Part shown: positions 1 through 30,835 of the stretch, in pieces
How the letters are laid out: every line of letters begins with the position of its first letter
How positions within the stretch are numbered: the stretch's first letter is position 1
Assembly: GCF_024679245.1 (NCBI RefSeq)
Contig: NC_090186.1
Span: 40,543,681-40,607,680 of the forward strand
Length of the DNA stretch: 64,000 nt
Reading direction: 5' to 3'
Source of the DNA: Pseudorasbora parva
Taxonomy: Eukaryota; Chordata; Actinopteri; Cypriniformes; Gobionidae
Made by a program: the position numbers and the translations under genes
The notes under the pieces: generated by a model
What the model was told of the DNA's origin: nothing
Seen by the model: the letters and a program-made list of their open reading frames with translations, nothing else
Databases searched by the model: none

Positions 1-393
1 TGTTATTGTTATTATTGCAATGTAAGCATTATAACAGTGTATGAAAATACATGCAAGACAGAAATATAAAAATAAACATACATTTAAAATAGAATGTATT
101 ATAATAATAAAAAAATGTTAAAAAAAAACATTCATAATTCAAATGTTTTTTAAAGAGTCATAATTTGTTTTTGCAGTCATAATTTGTGTAGTCAGTATAA
201 TTAACTTTATATAAAAACAACAGAAGTCTGCTGTATGTTCAGACTCTTATTTTGATATTCTGGTGTCTGTCCTGCAGTTCCTGTTTCCCTGCACTGTAAC
301 TGTTTAGGTTTCCTTGGTTACTGATTATGTCCTCATTTGTTTCCTTGGTTGCGCATTATCATCATCTGCCTATTATGTTTGCAAGGTATACAC
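1..393. other. AT-rich non-coding DNA, probably esrrg intron
   Basis: No exon, RNA gene or clear repeat is visible. The stretch is AT-rich with short A and T runs. It lies downstream of the last visible esrrg exon in that gene's direction, so it is probably part of the intron before the hinge exon. Confidence 0.4.
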
Positions 394-395
394 TT

Positions 396-1421
396 CACTG
401 GCCATTTTAATAGTTACACCTGTTCAACTGCTCATTAACACAAATATCTAATCAGTCTATCACATGGCAGCAACTAGGCATGTAGGCATGGTGAAGACGA
501 TCTACTGAAGTTTAAACTGAGCATCAGAACAGGGAAGAAAGGAGATTTAAGTGACTTTGAATGTGGTGTGGTTGTTGGTGCAAAACGGGCTGGTCTGAGT
601 ATTTCAGAAACTGTTGATCTGGGATTTTCACACACAACCATCTCTAGAGTTTACAGAGAATGGTCAGAAAAAGAGAGAATATTTAGTGAGCAGCAGTTCT
701 GTGGTAATGCCAGCGGTCAGAGAAGAATGGCCAGACTGGTTCAGATGATAGAAAGGCAACAGTAACTCCAATAAGCACTCGTCGTTACCACCAAAGTCTG
801 CAGAAAAGCATCTCTGCATGCCTGAAGCAGACGGGCTACAGCAGCAGCATACACACCGGTGTTACTCCTGTCATCTGAGAACAGCAAACTAAGGCTACAA
901 TTCACACACGCTCACCAAAACTGGACAATAGATTTGGAAAACCATCTCATAAGTCTCGACATTCAGATGGGAGAGTCAGACTTTGGCGTAAACATAAAGA
1001 AAGCATGAGTCCATCCTCCTTTATATCAACGGTTCAGGCTACTGGTGTAATGGCCTACATGAGTATTGTTGCTGACCATGTTCGCCCTTTATGACCACTG
1101 GCTACTTCCAGCAGGAAAACACCACATCACAAAGCTCAAATCATCTCAAACTGGTTTCTCGAGCCTGACAGTGAGTTCACTAAACTCAAACGGCCTCCAC
1201 AGTCATCAGATCTCAGTCCTTTGGGATGTGCTGGGACGGGATATTCGCATCATATGCAAATCTGCAGCAACTGTGAGAAGCTCTCATGACCATATGGACC
1301 AAAATATCTGAGGAATGTTTCCAGCACCTTGTTGAATCTGTGGCACGAAGAATTAAGGCAGTTCTAAAGGCAAAATGGATGCAACAAACTAGCAAAGTGT
1401 ACCTAATAAAGTGGCCGGTGA
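396..1421 (+). mobile_element. Degenerate Tc1-like DNA transposon
   Basis: The ends read as imperfect terminal inverted repeats: CACTGGCCATTTTAATAG on the left and the complement of AATAAAGTGGCCGGTG on the right. The interior aligns in order with a Tc1-type transposase: an N-terminal helix-turn-helix stretch (568-765, with GAKRAGLSISETVDLGFSHT), then CTCACCAAAACTGGACAATA, a stretch with CCTCCACAGTCATCAGATCT, and the C-terminal part near 1,310-1,400. Many frameshifts and deletions break the frame, so it is a dead copy of about 1.0 kb against about 1.3-1.6 kb for an intact element. Confidence 0.8.
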
Positions 1422-1474
1422 TTATATATACTCCTGTTTCAGATCAGTTCTTTGTCATTACTCTTGAGCGTTAG

Positions 1475-1622
1475 GGATTCTGACTAAGACTATTTTGCTA
1501 CTCCTACGTCTCCTCGTCTGTGCTGCAGACCCTTGCACTAGTGTTAGTTTGATTGCTTCTATTGTTCTCGCTTTGGATAAAAGCGTCTGCTAAATGATTA
1601 AATGCAAAATGTAATACCCGTG
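1475..1622 (+). repeat. L2/SINE-type 3' tail
   Basis: Contains TTGGATAAAAGCGTCTGCTA followed by an AAATG-rich end. This is the conserved 3' tail shared by fish L2-clade LINEs and the SINEs they mobilise. Only the tail is recognisable, consistent with a 5'-truncated insertion. Confidence 0.5.
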
Positions 1623-2481
1623 ACAGCTGTATGTCTAACAATGTAGATTCAGGGGTAAGAAAAATAACTTGTTCATTATGTAGAACAAATAAAATATATA
1701 CAGTTCAGTTGAAATAAATCTCCATCCGTTTGTGTTTACAAATTATTTTGGCAGCATTTTGAGAAAGCAGGTGCGCTGAAACAAAATCAGGCCAGCAAAA
1801 ATACGACTCCACACCTGCACTAATATAACACTTTTTGCTGACTGCTTCACTTTTATCTGATTATATTTATTATTTCTATCTACGGTTGTGTATATGAAAG
1901 CACTAAAGAAAATTCCAGAAGCCTTGGATATATGCTTAATATCAGATACTTTTATAGCCAAACAAATCAAAAGCTCCTGCGTGCACGTGGAGTGTCATTC
2001 ATGTGTGCCATTTTCTCACAAAACCTGGCAAGAATGTGCCCACATCATTAAAAGAAATAAAGACATTTTGCTTAAATCAGTAGTTCTCAAATTGTGAAAA
2101 TATGTTCTGATGCAGGAAACAAAATGCTGAATGCAAATACTACAAAACAAACCATATAATCAGGCATAATTAGGATTTTACGACAGTGAAGCACATTTAA
2201 TTCTCATACATTCTCATGAAGACAAGATCAAAAAAATTATATTTATGCTAATCTTAATTTTGAAAATGATTGTATTACAGCAACAGGAATTTAAGGGGAA
2301 TTGTCACTTTAAATCATTTAAATAAAGACCCATCAAAAGTAAAAACATCCTGACATTACAGTAATGAGAGTTTGTGGAGAACGTGCTTAAATTTCATGAA
2401 CATTCAGACTTCATTTTCCATATGCAAATCTTTTTGCCTTTAGGTTTTGTGGTGAAATGTGACAGTTATTTCTGAGAATCC
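1623..2481. other. Non-coding, nothing recognised
   Basis: Open frames here (for example 1,888-2,097) have no recognisable domain or codon pattern. The missing esrrg hinge exon (the segment after MLREG) was looked for on the minus strand and not found. Confidence 0.35.
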
Positions 2482-2530
2482 TACACACACACACACACAC
2501 GCACGCACGCACACACGCACGCACACACTC
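2482..2530. repeat. (CA)n/(GCAC)n microsatellite at esrrg splice donor
   Basis: A CA-rich tract on the plus strand, read as a UG-rich tract in the esrrg transcript. It starts about six bases inside the intron, right after the donor of the second zinc-finger exon. Confidence 0.85.
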
Positions 2531-2536
2531 TCTCAC

Positions 2537-6671
<4,135 letters not shown>

Positions 6672-7361
6672 GAGATTGCTGAGAATAAAACCATAACCTG
6701 AGGAGACGCTTTTGAAATCAAATCTCTCACTTATTTTCTTCTATAATGAGGTTTTGTTGTAAACACACGCTCGTCTGTTTCTCTTCAGTGCGTTTCTTTC
6801 TGCCACCGCAGCGGAGCACCGCTCACGAATATAGAATAAACCTTTCGGGTTATTCCCGCCTTATTATCGACGTCACCGGATAATTGACCACTGAGAGCGC
6901 GCTCTAATGAATATTCATGAACACCTCAGGTGAGCGTGAAAGACAGACACTGAAGAGATAAGACCCAAAAAAACTATTACGCTGTCGTTAATTCAACGCT
7001 CTATTGCACGATATTTAAAAAGAATGCGTCAACGTTGACAAAGTCCTTTACTCTCTAACCAGCCTTTAAACCACTTGATATAGCTGTACAGAAATACTGT
7101 AGCATTATCATGGTACAATGATGGTATCAGTTGTTAATACCATGGTACTTTGATATACTCTCATGGTAACGTGATACCTACCTCCACACTTTTTCCACTG
7201 GACCTTCTTCACAGACTGTGATGAAGCGTTTTAATGCTCATCAACATGGTCAAAGTTTTTTATTATTTCATTTTTATTATAAAAAATATGTAGCCTACGT
7301 TTGTAACATGTAGGCTACTTTGTATTATATTAATTTACATAAAAAATATAAAAAATAAAAA
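6672..7361 (-). promoter_or_regulatory. 5' flank of esrrg first coding exon
   Basis: GC-richer than its surroundings around 6,780-6,910 and holds an ATTCATGAACACCTCAGGTG stretch with an E-box-like core. The CAG just before the ATG suggests an upstream non-coding exon in or beyond this stretch. No TATA box or start site can be assigned. Confidence 0.3.
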
Positions 7362-7763
7362 CTACACTGTAAAAAATTACTTAAAAAAAGTTACCTGGTT
7401 GCCTTAAAATTGTGAGTTTATTGAAATTAAAATTTTGAGTTAATACAATGAAATTTTTTGAGATTCGACAACCTTTATTATAATATTATTAAAAGATTTT
7501 GTAAGCATATAGGGTAATTGTGTGTGTTTTATTTCTGATGACGCAGTGAAAGCATGCCAAATAGTGCTATTTTCATGATTTATCAAATTTTTTATGTGGT
7601 TCGGATACAATAATATTTTGAGTTTCTATATATTAAACAAATTTCCTTCATTGTATCAACTCAAATTTTTAATTTCAGTAAACTCAATATTTTAAGGGAA
7701 CCAGGTTACTTAGTTTTTTAAGTTAAACCAACAAAAAACAACTTTTTTTTTTTTACGGTGTAG
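7362..7763. mobile_element. MITE with CTACACTGTAAAAAA ends
   Basis: The left end CTACACTGTAAAAAATTAC matches the complement of the right end TTTTTTACGGTGTAG. Internal arms also mirror each other (TTGAGTTAATACAATGAA against TTCATTGTATCAACTCAA). It is non-autonomous, with no coding sequence. Confidence 0.75.
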
Positions 7764-9130
7764 TTAATGTAACTGTGAGGGTGCTCTACAACAGAATTGA
7801 TATATTTTTCTTCTGACTACATCTACCAATCCCTCTCTTTTTTCCCCTCTTTTAAAAAGTTATAAAAAAACATTATTGCTATTTGAGCAAATGGGAAACA
7901 AAAAATATACTTAATGTAGTCTCTCATTCACCGCTCTTCAGCTTCTTGGAAATGTGAAAAGGATAAGACACTTTCGTTCTTCCCCGGCTAATTAGTTTAG
8001 TTAAGAGCTTTGTCAATTAATTCCGACTACAGTGGTGCTTTTAGACAACACTGCACATACACACAAATACTAAACATAAATATCCTTTACACAAAAAAAG
8101 AAAGAAAAAAAGTGTATTATTACAAAACTTTTATTACAAAAAACGAATTGCTTCAGGCACAAAAACTACCCAAACAATGGGTTGTTACATCTGACCGGAA
8201 CAAAAACTACCCAAACAATCAAAACAAAAAAACAACAACAAGTGACTCAAAATGCTCAACCCAAGATTTGGGTAGAAAAATAACCCAAGGTTTTGTATCC
8301 TCAAGCAGCAGCAGATCTCAAATCAAACCAATAACCGTCATCATACGATTTTTGATCTCTTTTTCAAAAGCCTTCATGACCAAGGAGATCAAGGCATTTG
8401 GACGATAATCGTTAAAAGAATCGGGCTTACGTTTGTTTGGGTATTGGAACAATAATTGAGCTTTTCCACAGATCAGGTATCAAGCACAGTGATTCAGTGC
8501 CTTATTAAGAGGCAAGGCCTTCAACTCTCTCAGTACTTTAAATGGATTCGATTAAAAAAAAAAAGTTGCTCAGCAAACTTTTAAGAAACAATAAAGTGTT
8601 TATGCGAGATCATGGCGTTTGAAATGAGAAAGCCTTCATTATGCAGGAGGTAAACAGACAGTGTTTTCATTGGTATTAGCGGGGAAAGAGGGCAAACACA
8701 CACTGAGCCGGAAAACAAAGGGAGATCTCAACGCTCTCTGTGTCCAAATCCGACGTTTACTTGATTCTGCAACTCTCTCACCATCATCTTTGTCACTGCA
8801 GACTAAACAGCAGGAAACGCTCCTCATTAAACATCCTCCTCATCCCTCCTGATTACACCCAGATCACAGACAGGTCTGGCCGCACTACACATCTCAGCTC
8901 ACGGCGAAACATTTCATTCACTGCTGGTGTCATTTTTTATCATACATTTTTATAAGCCAGATAGTGCCGGCCCACATCTGGTACACGAAATGCACATATA
9001 CTAGATACTTAGTTAGATACTTAGCCGACACTTTGTTGCTGTCTGGGGGTCCTGTTTGCATCAAAACTGTTAAGGTAAAAAGAAAAATAGAAAAATGTGT
9101 TTTGGATGCTCATATGCTGGTATCCTTACC
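7764..9130. other. Intergenic, nothing recognised
   Basis: No gene-like signal. Near 8,160-8,285 the short motif ACCCAAACAATGGGTTG and related CAACCCAA/GGGTAG pieces recur, probably a small transposon remnant. The open frame 8,010-8,408 has low-complexity composition and no domain. Confidence 0.35.
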
Positions 9131-9588
9131 TTAAAGGGATAGTTCACCCAAAAATGAAAATTGGCCCAGGATTTTCTCACCCTCAAGCCATCCTAGGTGT
9201 ATATGACATACAATCGGAGTTTCTGTTTTGAAGTCCATAAAAGTGCATCCATCCTGGGGGGTCAATAAAGGCCTTCTGAAGCTAAATATATGGGTTTTTG
9301 TAGGGAAAATATCTATATTTAACATGTTATAAAGAAAAAGGTCTAGCTTCTGGCGGACCGGAATTACTGGATTACTTTTATAATGGATGGATGCAGTTTT
9401 TTGGGCTTCAAATTTTGGACTGCCATTCACTGCCATTATAAGGCTTGGAGAGCCATATAACTTGTTTGTTTTCGTCTGAAAGAAGAATGTCATATACACC
9501 TAGGATGACTTGAGGGTGAGTAAATCAAGGGGGATTTGTTTTTTGTTTTGTTTGTTTTTTTTTGGGGGGGGGGGAACTATCCCTTTAA
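9131..9588. mobile_element. TTAA-bounded MITE (AGGGATAGTTCACCC family)
   Basis: Starts TTAAAGGGATAGTTCACCC and ends AACTATCCCTTTAA. TTAA at both ends points to piggyBac-type transposition. Shorter relatives occur at 25,092-25,298 and as a fragment ending at 57,914. Confidence 0.85.
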
Positions 9589-9659
9589 CTAGCTTAACCA
9601 GCAAGACCCTCTTGGTCAACAAGCATCATTAGGCAGATTCTAGCATATTTCAGAAACAT

Positions 9660-9905
9660 TTTATAAAAAGATCCCATTAGTAAATCCATGAACTAATAGT
9701 GAGCAATATTATTTACAGTGTTTGTTAACATTAGTTCATAAAAATGCAACAGTTGATATTTAGTTTATAACTCAGGTTCAGGTATATTAAATAATATGAA
9801 CAGATGGAAACAGATACGACTTTTAATATTAATATATGTTGAAATAACATGAACTAAGATAATGGTTATTAATGCTTTAGAAGTACCTTTTCATGCTAAC
9901 TAATA
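9660..9905. repeat. Dispersed hairpin-type repeat
   Basis: Repeated ACATGAACTAA and TAATGTTAACAAA motifs occur in both directions, typical of a common short fish repeat. Boundaries are uncertain. Confidence 0.4.
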
Positions 9906-10153
9906 ATGTTAACAAAAACAGGAACAAAGCACGCACATCCCAGGAAAAAATATGCTCAGAGTTTGGGCACTTTTTTAAGAACATGTGATCCTATGAGTAT
10001 AAAGGTTTGACGTTTTTAATTGTCTGATGAAGAGCAATTGCTCAAAATCATGACCCGTTTGTGAATCCACTATTAAAACATTTTGCATATTTTGAAGCTT
10101 TGGTGTGCCGCCTTTTTTCTTTTTTTTAACTAATAATGTTAACAAATGGAATT

Positions 10154-10625
10154 ACAGTGGTGGCCAAAATTATAAGAACCAAACATGATTTAATTTAACA
10201 ATATTCATGAAACATGCAGATGATGGTTTCTCTGACTGCCAAAGATCAGATGAAGTGAGTATTGTTTTTATCCACTTATAACTCTGTAATATTTGGTATG
10301 TCCACCTTTTGCAGCACTTCCCTCTGGCATAGTGTCAATATATTTCCTCTAAGAACTTCAACACTAATGTTATCCCATGCCTTCTGCAACTGAAGCCAAA
10401 GTATTTCCTTTAAATGTACAATAGATCTGTCCAGTTAATTTTACAACTGGCCTAAATGTGTTCGATGGGGTCTGGACTTTGAGGGGTGGACTCCTGTACA
10501 CCATTTTCAATGTCCCAGAAGATTCTTTCAGTTGCAGTAGTTAGAAGAATGTTTTGGGTTATTATCCTTTTGTGATTGTGATTAGTTATTCCCCTTTAGC
10601 ACACATTGCATTAACCTGGTATCTT
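10154..10625 (-). mobile_element. Tc1-like remnant
   Basis: Begins CAGTGGTGGCCAAAATTAT, an end typical of a fish Tc1 family. The interior is diverged and no transposase frame survives. The far end is not recognised. Confidence 0.5.
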
Positions 10626-11002
10626 GATGATTTCAGAGATCAAGAAAGTGCTTTCCAGTTTTGTGCAATATGCATTAGGTTAATAAATGTAATTTACTTT
10701 ACGGTCACATTTCAAATCTCTTATCTTCCTTGAATGTGTTACCACAACTCATGGTATCATGAATTTGTCTGGATGCGTGTGTATCGGTGACAGTTGCTAC
10801 CTGTGTGCTGAGTGTTATGTAATTCAGGTCTCAAAGTGATGAGCTGAGCAGGATTACATGCAGGATTTCCTCTGACTGAGACAATTCTCATCACGCTTGT
10901 CTCATGCACGTCTGTGTGACAGTGAGAGAGAGAGAGAGATGACACAGCATTAGAGCATTTTTTTAGAGAGAGAACAAATAGATATCTAAGATAAACCATT
11001 GG

Positions 11003-11194
11003 GCCTGAAAAATTAGGATAAAGTGCGATACCTTTAAACACATCATTGGTCTTGACATAATTAAGACCGTTTAGGCTGATCTTATTTTTCATTCTTCACA
11101 AAATGAGGGGAAAAAGATCAGCCTGAACGGTCTTAATTATGTCAAGACCAATCATGTGTTTAAAGGTATCACATTTTATCCTAATTTTTAAGGC
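11003..11194. repeat. Long near-perfect palindrome
   Basis: Two arms of about 82 bp (11003-11084 and 11113-11194) are inverted copies of each other, with a spacer of about 28 bp. Only a few mismatches are visible. It is probably a foldback MITE. Confidence 0.9.
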
Positions 11195-12252
11195 TTAATT
11201 GTTTTGGTCGAAGAAAAAAAATAGTGTAGGAGTATCACATATTGATGCATTTGTAACCAGTGGGGATCTTCAGTTTTCAGTTTAGTGTTAATAAAGACGC
11301 TAAGATGATTTCCAACATACATTTTATCTGGCTGTTGTCTTCTTGTTTTGGTTTTGTTTATGTATTCAGCTCCCACATCTATTGAATATTTGTTGGTGTT
11401 TTTTTTATAAAGGGTTGCTTTGCCCTACATAAGACACAAAAACATTTTTACCTCTTAACTGCTAGAATTAGTGCAAAGATACTTGAGCATGAAATTAGCA
11501 TTATAAGTAAATATAAACAAATATAAAAAATAAAATAAAAAGGGTACTAACCTCTGAGAATTTTCTATATCCACACAATGCCCTCATCTTTTTACCCCTC
11601 ACCCGTTTGCAACCCTAAATAATTCATTTAATTTCTCATGCAAAACAGTCTGCAAATATGGATCCTCAAATAAATAATTCACAGACCTTTCTAATAATGC
11701 TGGTTTTGTCAAGATTAGCAAAAGATTTGATTATAAAATAGCGCAGTACATTTTATAATATGAAACATGACACCGCCAACTAGGGGGAGGAGGCCGCTAT
11801 TGGGTTTTTAAAGTAATAATTTTAAAGTTTAAAGGTCTTTCACAGAATAAATTATTTACACGACACCGTTTTCAACTGAAAACGGAAAACATTTTAAGCA
11901 TCTTGGCCGTTAATTTACACAACATGGTTTTCTGGTGGTTTTCATGGTGGACTGAAATCGCAAGCTTTTGAAAAAAATATGCCTTTATTACCGTCTCTCT
12001 CCATTGTAACAAATAGGCGAATTTGTAAAAGCGGTTACATCGTGCGCATGCGCATTACATGTTCGAGGGGCGTTTCTTCACAAAGCGATATCATACAGCC
12101 TTTTAGTCATTTTCGCAGATTCGTGGAAACGGGATCATTTTGATTATGTTGTCATATGTTTTTAGTACATCGTTGTCGTGTAAACATACACTTAGTTTTT
12201 CGATTGATACCTGTAATTCATGATGATTATGAGAGGCGAACAGTAGGCCTAC

Positions 12253-12660
12253 TCAAGTATTTTTTCTTTCCAAGTCATTTTGTTTTTCAAGTATATGAAC
12301 TTTATCAGTGTTCTTCTTTGGAAAACTTTTACTTCACAACATTCCAAAACATAATATTGTACTTTTTACAGCAATACATTTCATATTGAATATTATTTAA
12401 TACTTAATTACATTAAAAAAATGAGTACTGTATACTTTTACTCAAAGTATTCAAAGTTTTACTTGTGTACAAGTAAGAAAGTACTACAGTTTAAGTGTAA
12501 GGTTTAAAGGTAAGAAAACAACAACTTTTATTTATGAAATGCAGTGCAGCAAAAGGTATGACATTATGTATTATGCTTTGGAATGTAGTTAAGTAAAAGT
12601 TTTCTAAAGAAAAACACTGATAAAGTATATACTTAAAAATGTACTTTTAATTTTTTTTTC
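12253..12660. mobile_element. Inverted-repeat element
   Basis: The left part reads AAGTATATGAACTTTATCAG and then CTTTGGAAAACTTTTACTT; the right part is the inverse (AAGTAAAAGTTTTCTAAAG, then CTGATAAAGTATATACTT). It is non-coding. Confidence 0.6.
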
Positions 12661-15002
12661 ATGGGTAAAAGTGCCCAGATAACAGAAAAAAATTAATAAA
12701 TTCCATTTACATTTGGGAAAAAAACTAATTACATACCTTACAATTGTGACACCCTAAAACGTCATTCGGAAACTTTTATAGTAAATTATTTCATTCTATC
12801 TATGTATTTATTTATTGTGGCATTGACTGCATTACTTCAGAGCTAATCAGGATTCTATTGTGTTCACACCGACTCACTTACTTTTAATAAATCTTCTACA
12901 TATCAGCTGCTGAGCAGGAAAGAGAGGCATTGAGTCTATTGGTATAATTTTCTGCTAGATTGCAGAGATATAATTACTCTAGAGATCAGCTGTACTGATG
13001 AGAGTATATTAGTATTGATCTGCCCACTAACAGTAATCACAATAAACACACACAGAATATGAAATAACTACCGCTAAACACATCCCTAGACATCCACAAG
13101 ACAATCTACATGATAATTGAGTTCTCTTAATAAAGTTTTTCATTTACTCACCTCATGTTCTTGCAAACGTGTAGGATTTCTTTCATCCATTGGGACCACA
13201 ATGGAGAAATTTAACAGAATGTCCGAGCTGCGCTATTTTTTGGAGGGAACTAACAAAATGTTGCAAAACATGCATATAAAATAATTTAAACTAATTTAGA
13301 AAATTAAAAATTTAAATCTTACATTTAAATGATTTTAAACTTAATCCTAAAAGGAACATATAGAAACGCATTGAAATTGATGGAGGATCATGGGAAAGAT
13401 TCAACCTTGCGCAGAGAATGCTTTAATACTGATCTACAGTATATGATGAACATACATTACTTTGAATTCAGAACAAACACACACATCAAGACCATCACCC
13501 CGTTCCCAAAATGCACATTGGCAACAAAAAAACCTGACAAAAATACCAAAGTAAACAAATGTAGCATGTTTGGTAGTTTGGCATGTTGTACAGATAACAG
13601 GAAGAGACGAACCTAACATGTTCCTCATAATCAACGACTTGATAACTGTTTATTCTGAGTGCAAACATGGTTAAAAACACATATTCCCAAAAACAATAAA
13701 AACAAAACACTTATCTCCTCAGGACGGTACAGCCCTGCTCAAACAACGAGGGGAAGTGATGTCACATTCGGCCCAAATACTCTTCCTGTCTCAGTGACCG
13801 TTCTGCCAAGATAATAGCATCTCCAATCATCTGGGATTGTTCCTAAGAGGCATTGAAGTGTTTACCCAACAATGGCGCAATCTTCACCTCGTGACAATTA
13901 GAAATGACAGTCATCAGTAGTAAGCGTGTCACATCCTTGAATAGTTCATTCCGTCTGAACTAAGCCAATTCAGTCAATTAATCTTATTCATTACTCAAAC
14001 TCTGCTGAGAAACACGTGCATTTCACAGAATCCCAAATGATACACGATGAAAATAATCAGAATGCACCCCAAACCCTCATATTATACCACTATTAAAACA
14101 CTGACTGTGTTCAGTCACGTAAAAGAGCAGCAGTCACTCGCTTCAGTCGGACGCGTTTTAGCATTTCCTACATGCAGAACTGATTTCACGAGAGTCTGAT
14201 TGGCTGAGGTATTGACATTCATTATTAGTGCATGACATTTGGACAAACGTCAAAAAATAGGATGCAAAAACTAAACAAATAATTATAAATTAAATGTAAA
14301 ACAAATAACAAACCTCAAAAAAACAGACTAAAAAACGAATTGTATAAGGAGAGACATCGGATTTAAAAAAAAGAATATTAAATGAATACTGGAGACAAAC
14401 GATAATTCGGACCGATCTTATCTGCTAAAACAGGTCTTTTTTAAGTATTTAAAAATTATTTCTGAAAAAAAGAAAGAAAGAAAAGAAACTAATAAGATAT
14501 CATACTAATTTCCGCTGGTATTCACTGAGAGCTGAGGTTTGGCGGTTGGTTTGTAATTAACATCAAAATTCTTGACATCAACATCAAATCAAAACAAATA
14601 ATTAATGATAGTTTGCATAAAGAAAATGAAGCTTTTAAAAAAGACCTTTTCATGACAATTAAGCACATTGTTTCCTATATTCTCATCACAAAATAAAGGT
14701 CACCATTGTACTGAATATAGTAAAATCTCATTTTAACTAAAGCATTTTCTTTTTTAAATTACAATAACAAGAATGGTGAGGTGAAATGTGCTTAATTAAC
14801 ATGAAAAAAATGTCAAAGCACAAAATCTTAATGGTCCAAAAAAACAGGCTTCATTTATTTATGCAAAATATAATTTCTTATTTATTTTTCCTATGATTTT
14901 CCTCATGGAATTCATCCTATTATATCAGATGGTATTATGTTTGACTTTTTGGTGCATCATGTTTTTTCCTAGAGTTAATTGAAATGGTGCTATTGAGGAG
15001 TC

Positions 15003-15003
<1 letters not shown>
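12661..15003. other. Intergenic DNA 3' of gpatch2, nothing recognised
   Basis: AT-rich with no supported gene. Overlapping open frames on both strands at 13,329-13,710 have no recognisable domain. The gpatch2 3' UTR should end somewhere in the right-hand part. Confidence 0.35.
14854..14859 (-). terminator. Candidate poly(A) signal for gpatch2
   Basis: TTTATT on the plus strand reads AATAAA on the minus strand, about 430 bases past the stop. Another candidate lies at about 14,881. Choosing between them needs transcript data. Confidence 0.25.

Positions 15004-15068
<65 letters not shown>
15004..15068. repeat. (GT)n microsatellite in gpatch2 3' UTR
   Basis: About 32 GT units, read as (CA)n in the gpatch2 transcript, about 220 bases past the stop codon. 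Confidence 0.95.
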
Positions 15069-15069
<1 letters not shown>

Positions 15070-15287
15070 CGGCAGTGAGGCAGCTCCAGAGTCAGTCCTG
15101 GTCTGGGCCAGTGCAGGTGTCCTATGTCATCTCATTCTGTCCATCATCTACTGGTGTTATCACCTCAGTGCTGCCTTCTGCTGGCTGGCTGGCTGCTGTT
15201 AACTCTGAGGTTAATGGAGAGAATAACGACCTGCGGGCCCGAGTCGCCGTCTCTGCGTGAGTTGCTCTCTCTGTTCTCGGCTAGAGC

Positions 15288-29520
<14,233 letters not shown>

Positions 29521-29650
29521 GAAACCCGCAGAACGCGACAAAAACTCACGGGAAAAGATCGAGGCCGCGCTCACATATCATAGCGCCACAACAACAACAC
29601 CGCACCGGAAGTGGACCACACGACATAAAAGACACACATCCGGCGACGAA
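29521..29650 (-). promoter_or_regulatory. gpatch2 5' UTR and core promoter region
   Basis: GC- and CpG-richer than its surroundings directly upstream of the gpatch2 ATG, with CACCGGAAGTGG, an ETS-type site common in housekeeping promoters, at about 29,602-29,613. No TATA box is seen. Confidence 0.45.
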
Positions 29651-30600
29651 AAGAGCGTAAAGTAAAAGCCGAAAATAATAACGATTCAATAATACTCCTG
29701 CTTAGAAATCTATAATAATTTTCTCTAAACTATTTAGAAATAATTTTTTCAAAATTATTTAATATTTAGTATTGTTTTTATTTATTAGGTTTTATATATA
29801 CATTTTCAATATTGTCTGTCTTTTTTGCTGTTTTTAAGTTATTCAAACTTTACATCACTTATCATAATTTATCATTTGATTAAACGTTTCCTCTTTAAAC
29901 AAACAAAAAAATAAAAGAAACTGGAAACTTCACAATCTAAATTAATAAAAAACATTTCTTGAACACACACACACTAAAACCGCACCAATAGTAAACGTTT
30001 ATTTTTCCCTGTCAATTCCATTTTTTAATGTTTTTTTTTTTCATAGTTGAAAACTATGAAATTTGCTTCATCATTTTGAAATTTGATTCAACATTTTGCT
30101 GATGTGAAAGTCTTATTCAACCCTGTAGCTTATTTTACATCACATATAACAACATCTGTAAAACATTTTTAAAAAACAAATTGAAAATCTTCAGAATCTA
30201 CAAAAAGCTTGTTCTTAACATATTTAAACTTATAAACATAAAAACCTATGTTCCCTTATTTAAGTTTATTTTTGCTCATCTTTTTCATTCTTTATTTTTT
30301 CTTTGAAAATACTTTTTGTGCTGATTTGAATGTGTCCTTTTGATTTGTGTGTGTGTATTTGGACCGTGAACCTGAGGGTCTCTCATGAACTTGACCCTCT
30401 CACATTTCCACAAACACACAGTTTGCAGTGTAGCAGGTAAATATAGACGGACTCCGTCTCTGCCCCCCACAAACAAGCTGAAACACAGAACCGCTCTCTG
30501 ATCAAACAGCTCATCTGCAACTATTTGTAACTTTAGTGGATTTCTTCTGCAGCATTTGCATATTTAAAACTTTTAATCAAGCGGTTCTGAGAAGATCGCT
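29651..30600. other. Intergenic DNA, nothing recognised
   Basis: AT-rich. A TATA-like CATATTTAAAAC lies near 30,558, just before the candidate exon at 30,610. Confidence 0.35.
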
Positions 30601-30609
30601 GTGGTTGCC

Positions 30610-30703
30610 ATGCAGAGAGAGGATGAGGAGGCTGAGAATGAAACGGAAAGTGACCAGGAAATCAGGAGCACAGAAGAAGCCATCGACTACAGCTGGTCCT
30701 GGG
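30610..30703 (+). other. Candidate first coding exon of an unidentified gene
   Basis: ATG at 30610 sits in a good initiation context (GTTGCCATGC) about 45 bases after TATTTAAAA. The frame gives an acidic 31-residue peptide (QREDEEAENETESDQE, ending DYSWSW) up to a donor-like TGG followed by GTAACT. A possible next exon, 31562-31621, follows a good acceptor (TTTGCTTATAG) and keeps phase, but it has no recognised similarity. No domain was recognised. It may be a real exon, a decayed gene or chance. Confidence 0.2.
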
Positions 30704-30745
30704 TAACTTGCTGTTTTTGTTTTGTGTGGGTCAGTCCTTGCTTAT

Positions 30746-30835
30746 ATTACATTGTGGGGACCAAATGTCCCCATAAGGATAAAGTAAAACCTGAGATCAC
30801 CTGTATTGTGGGGACCAGCCAGCGGTCCCATCCAC
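30746..30835. repeat. Short repeat with ATTGTGGGGACC units
   Basis: Two copies of ATTGTGGGGACCA about 60 bases apart, plus the inverse TGTCCCCATA, a motif common in fish short repeats. Confidence 0.5.
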
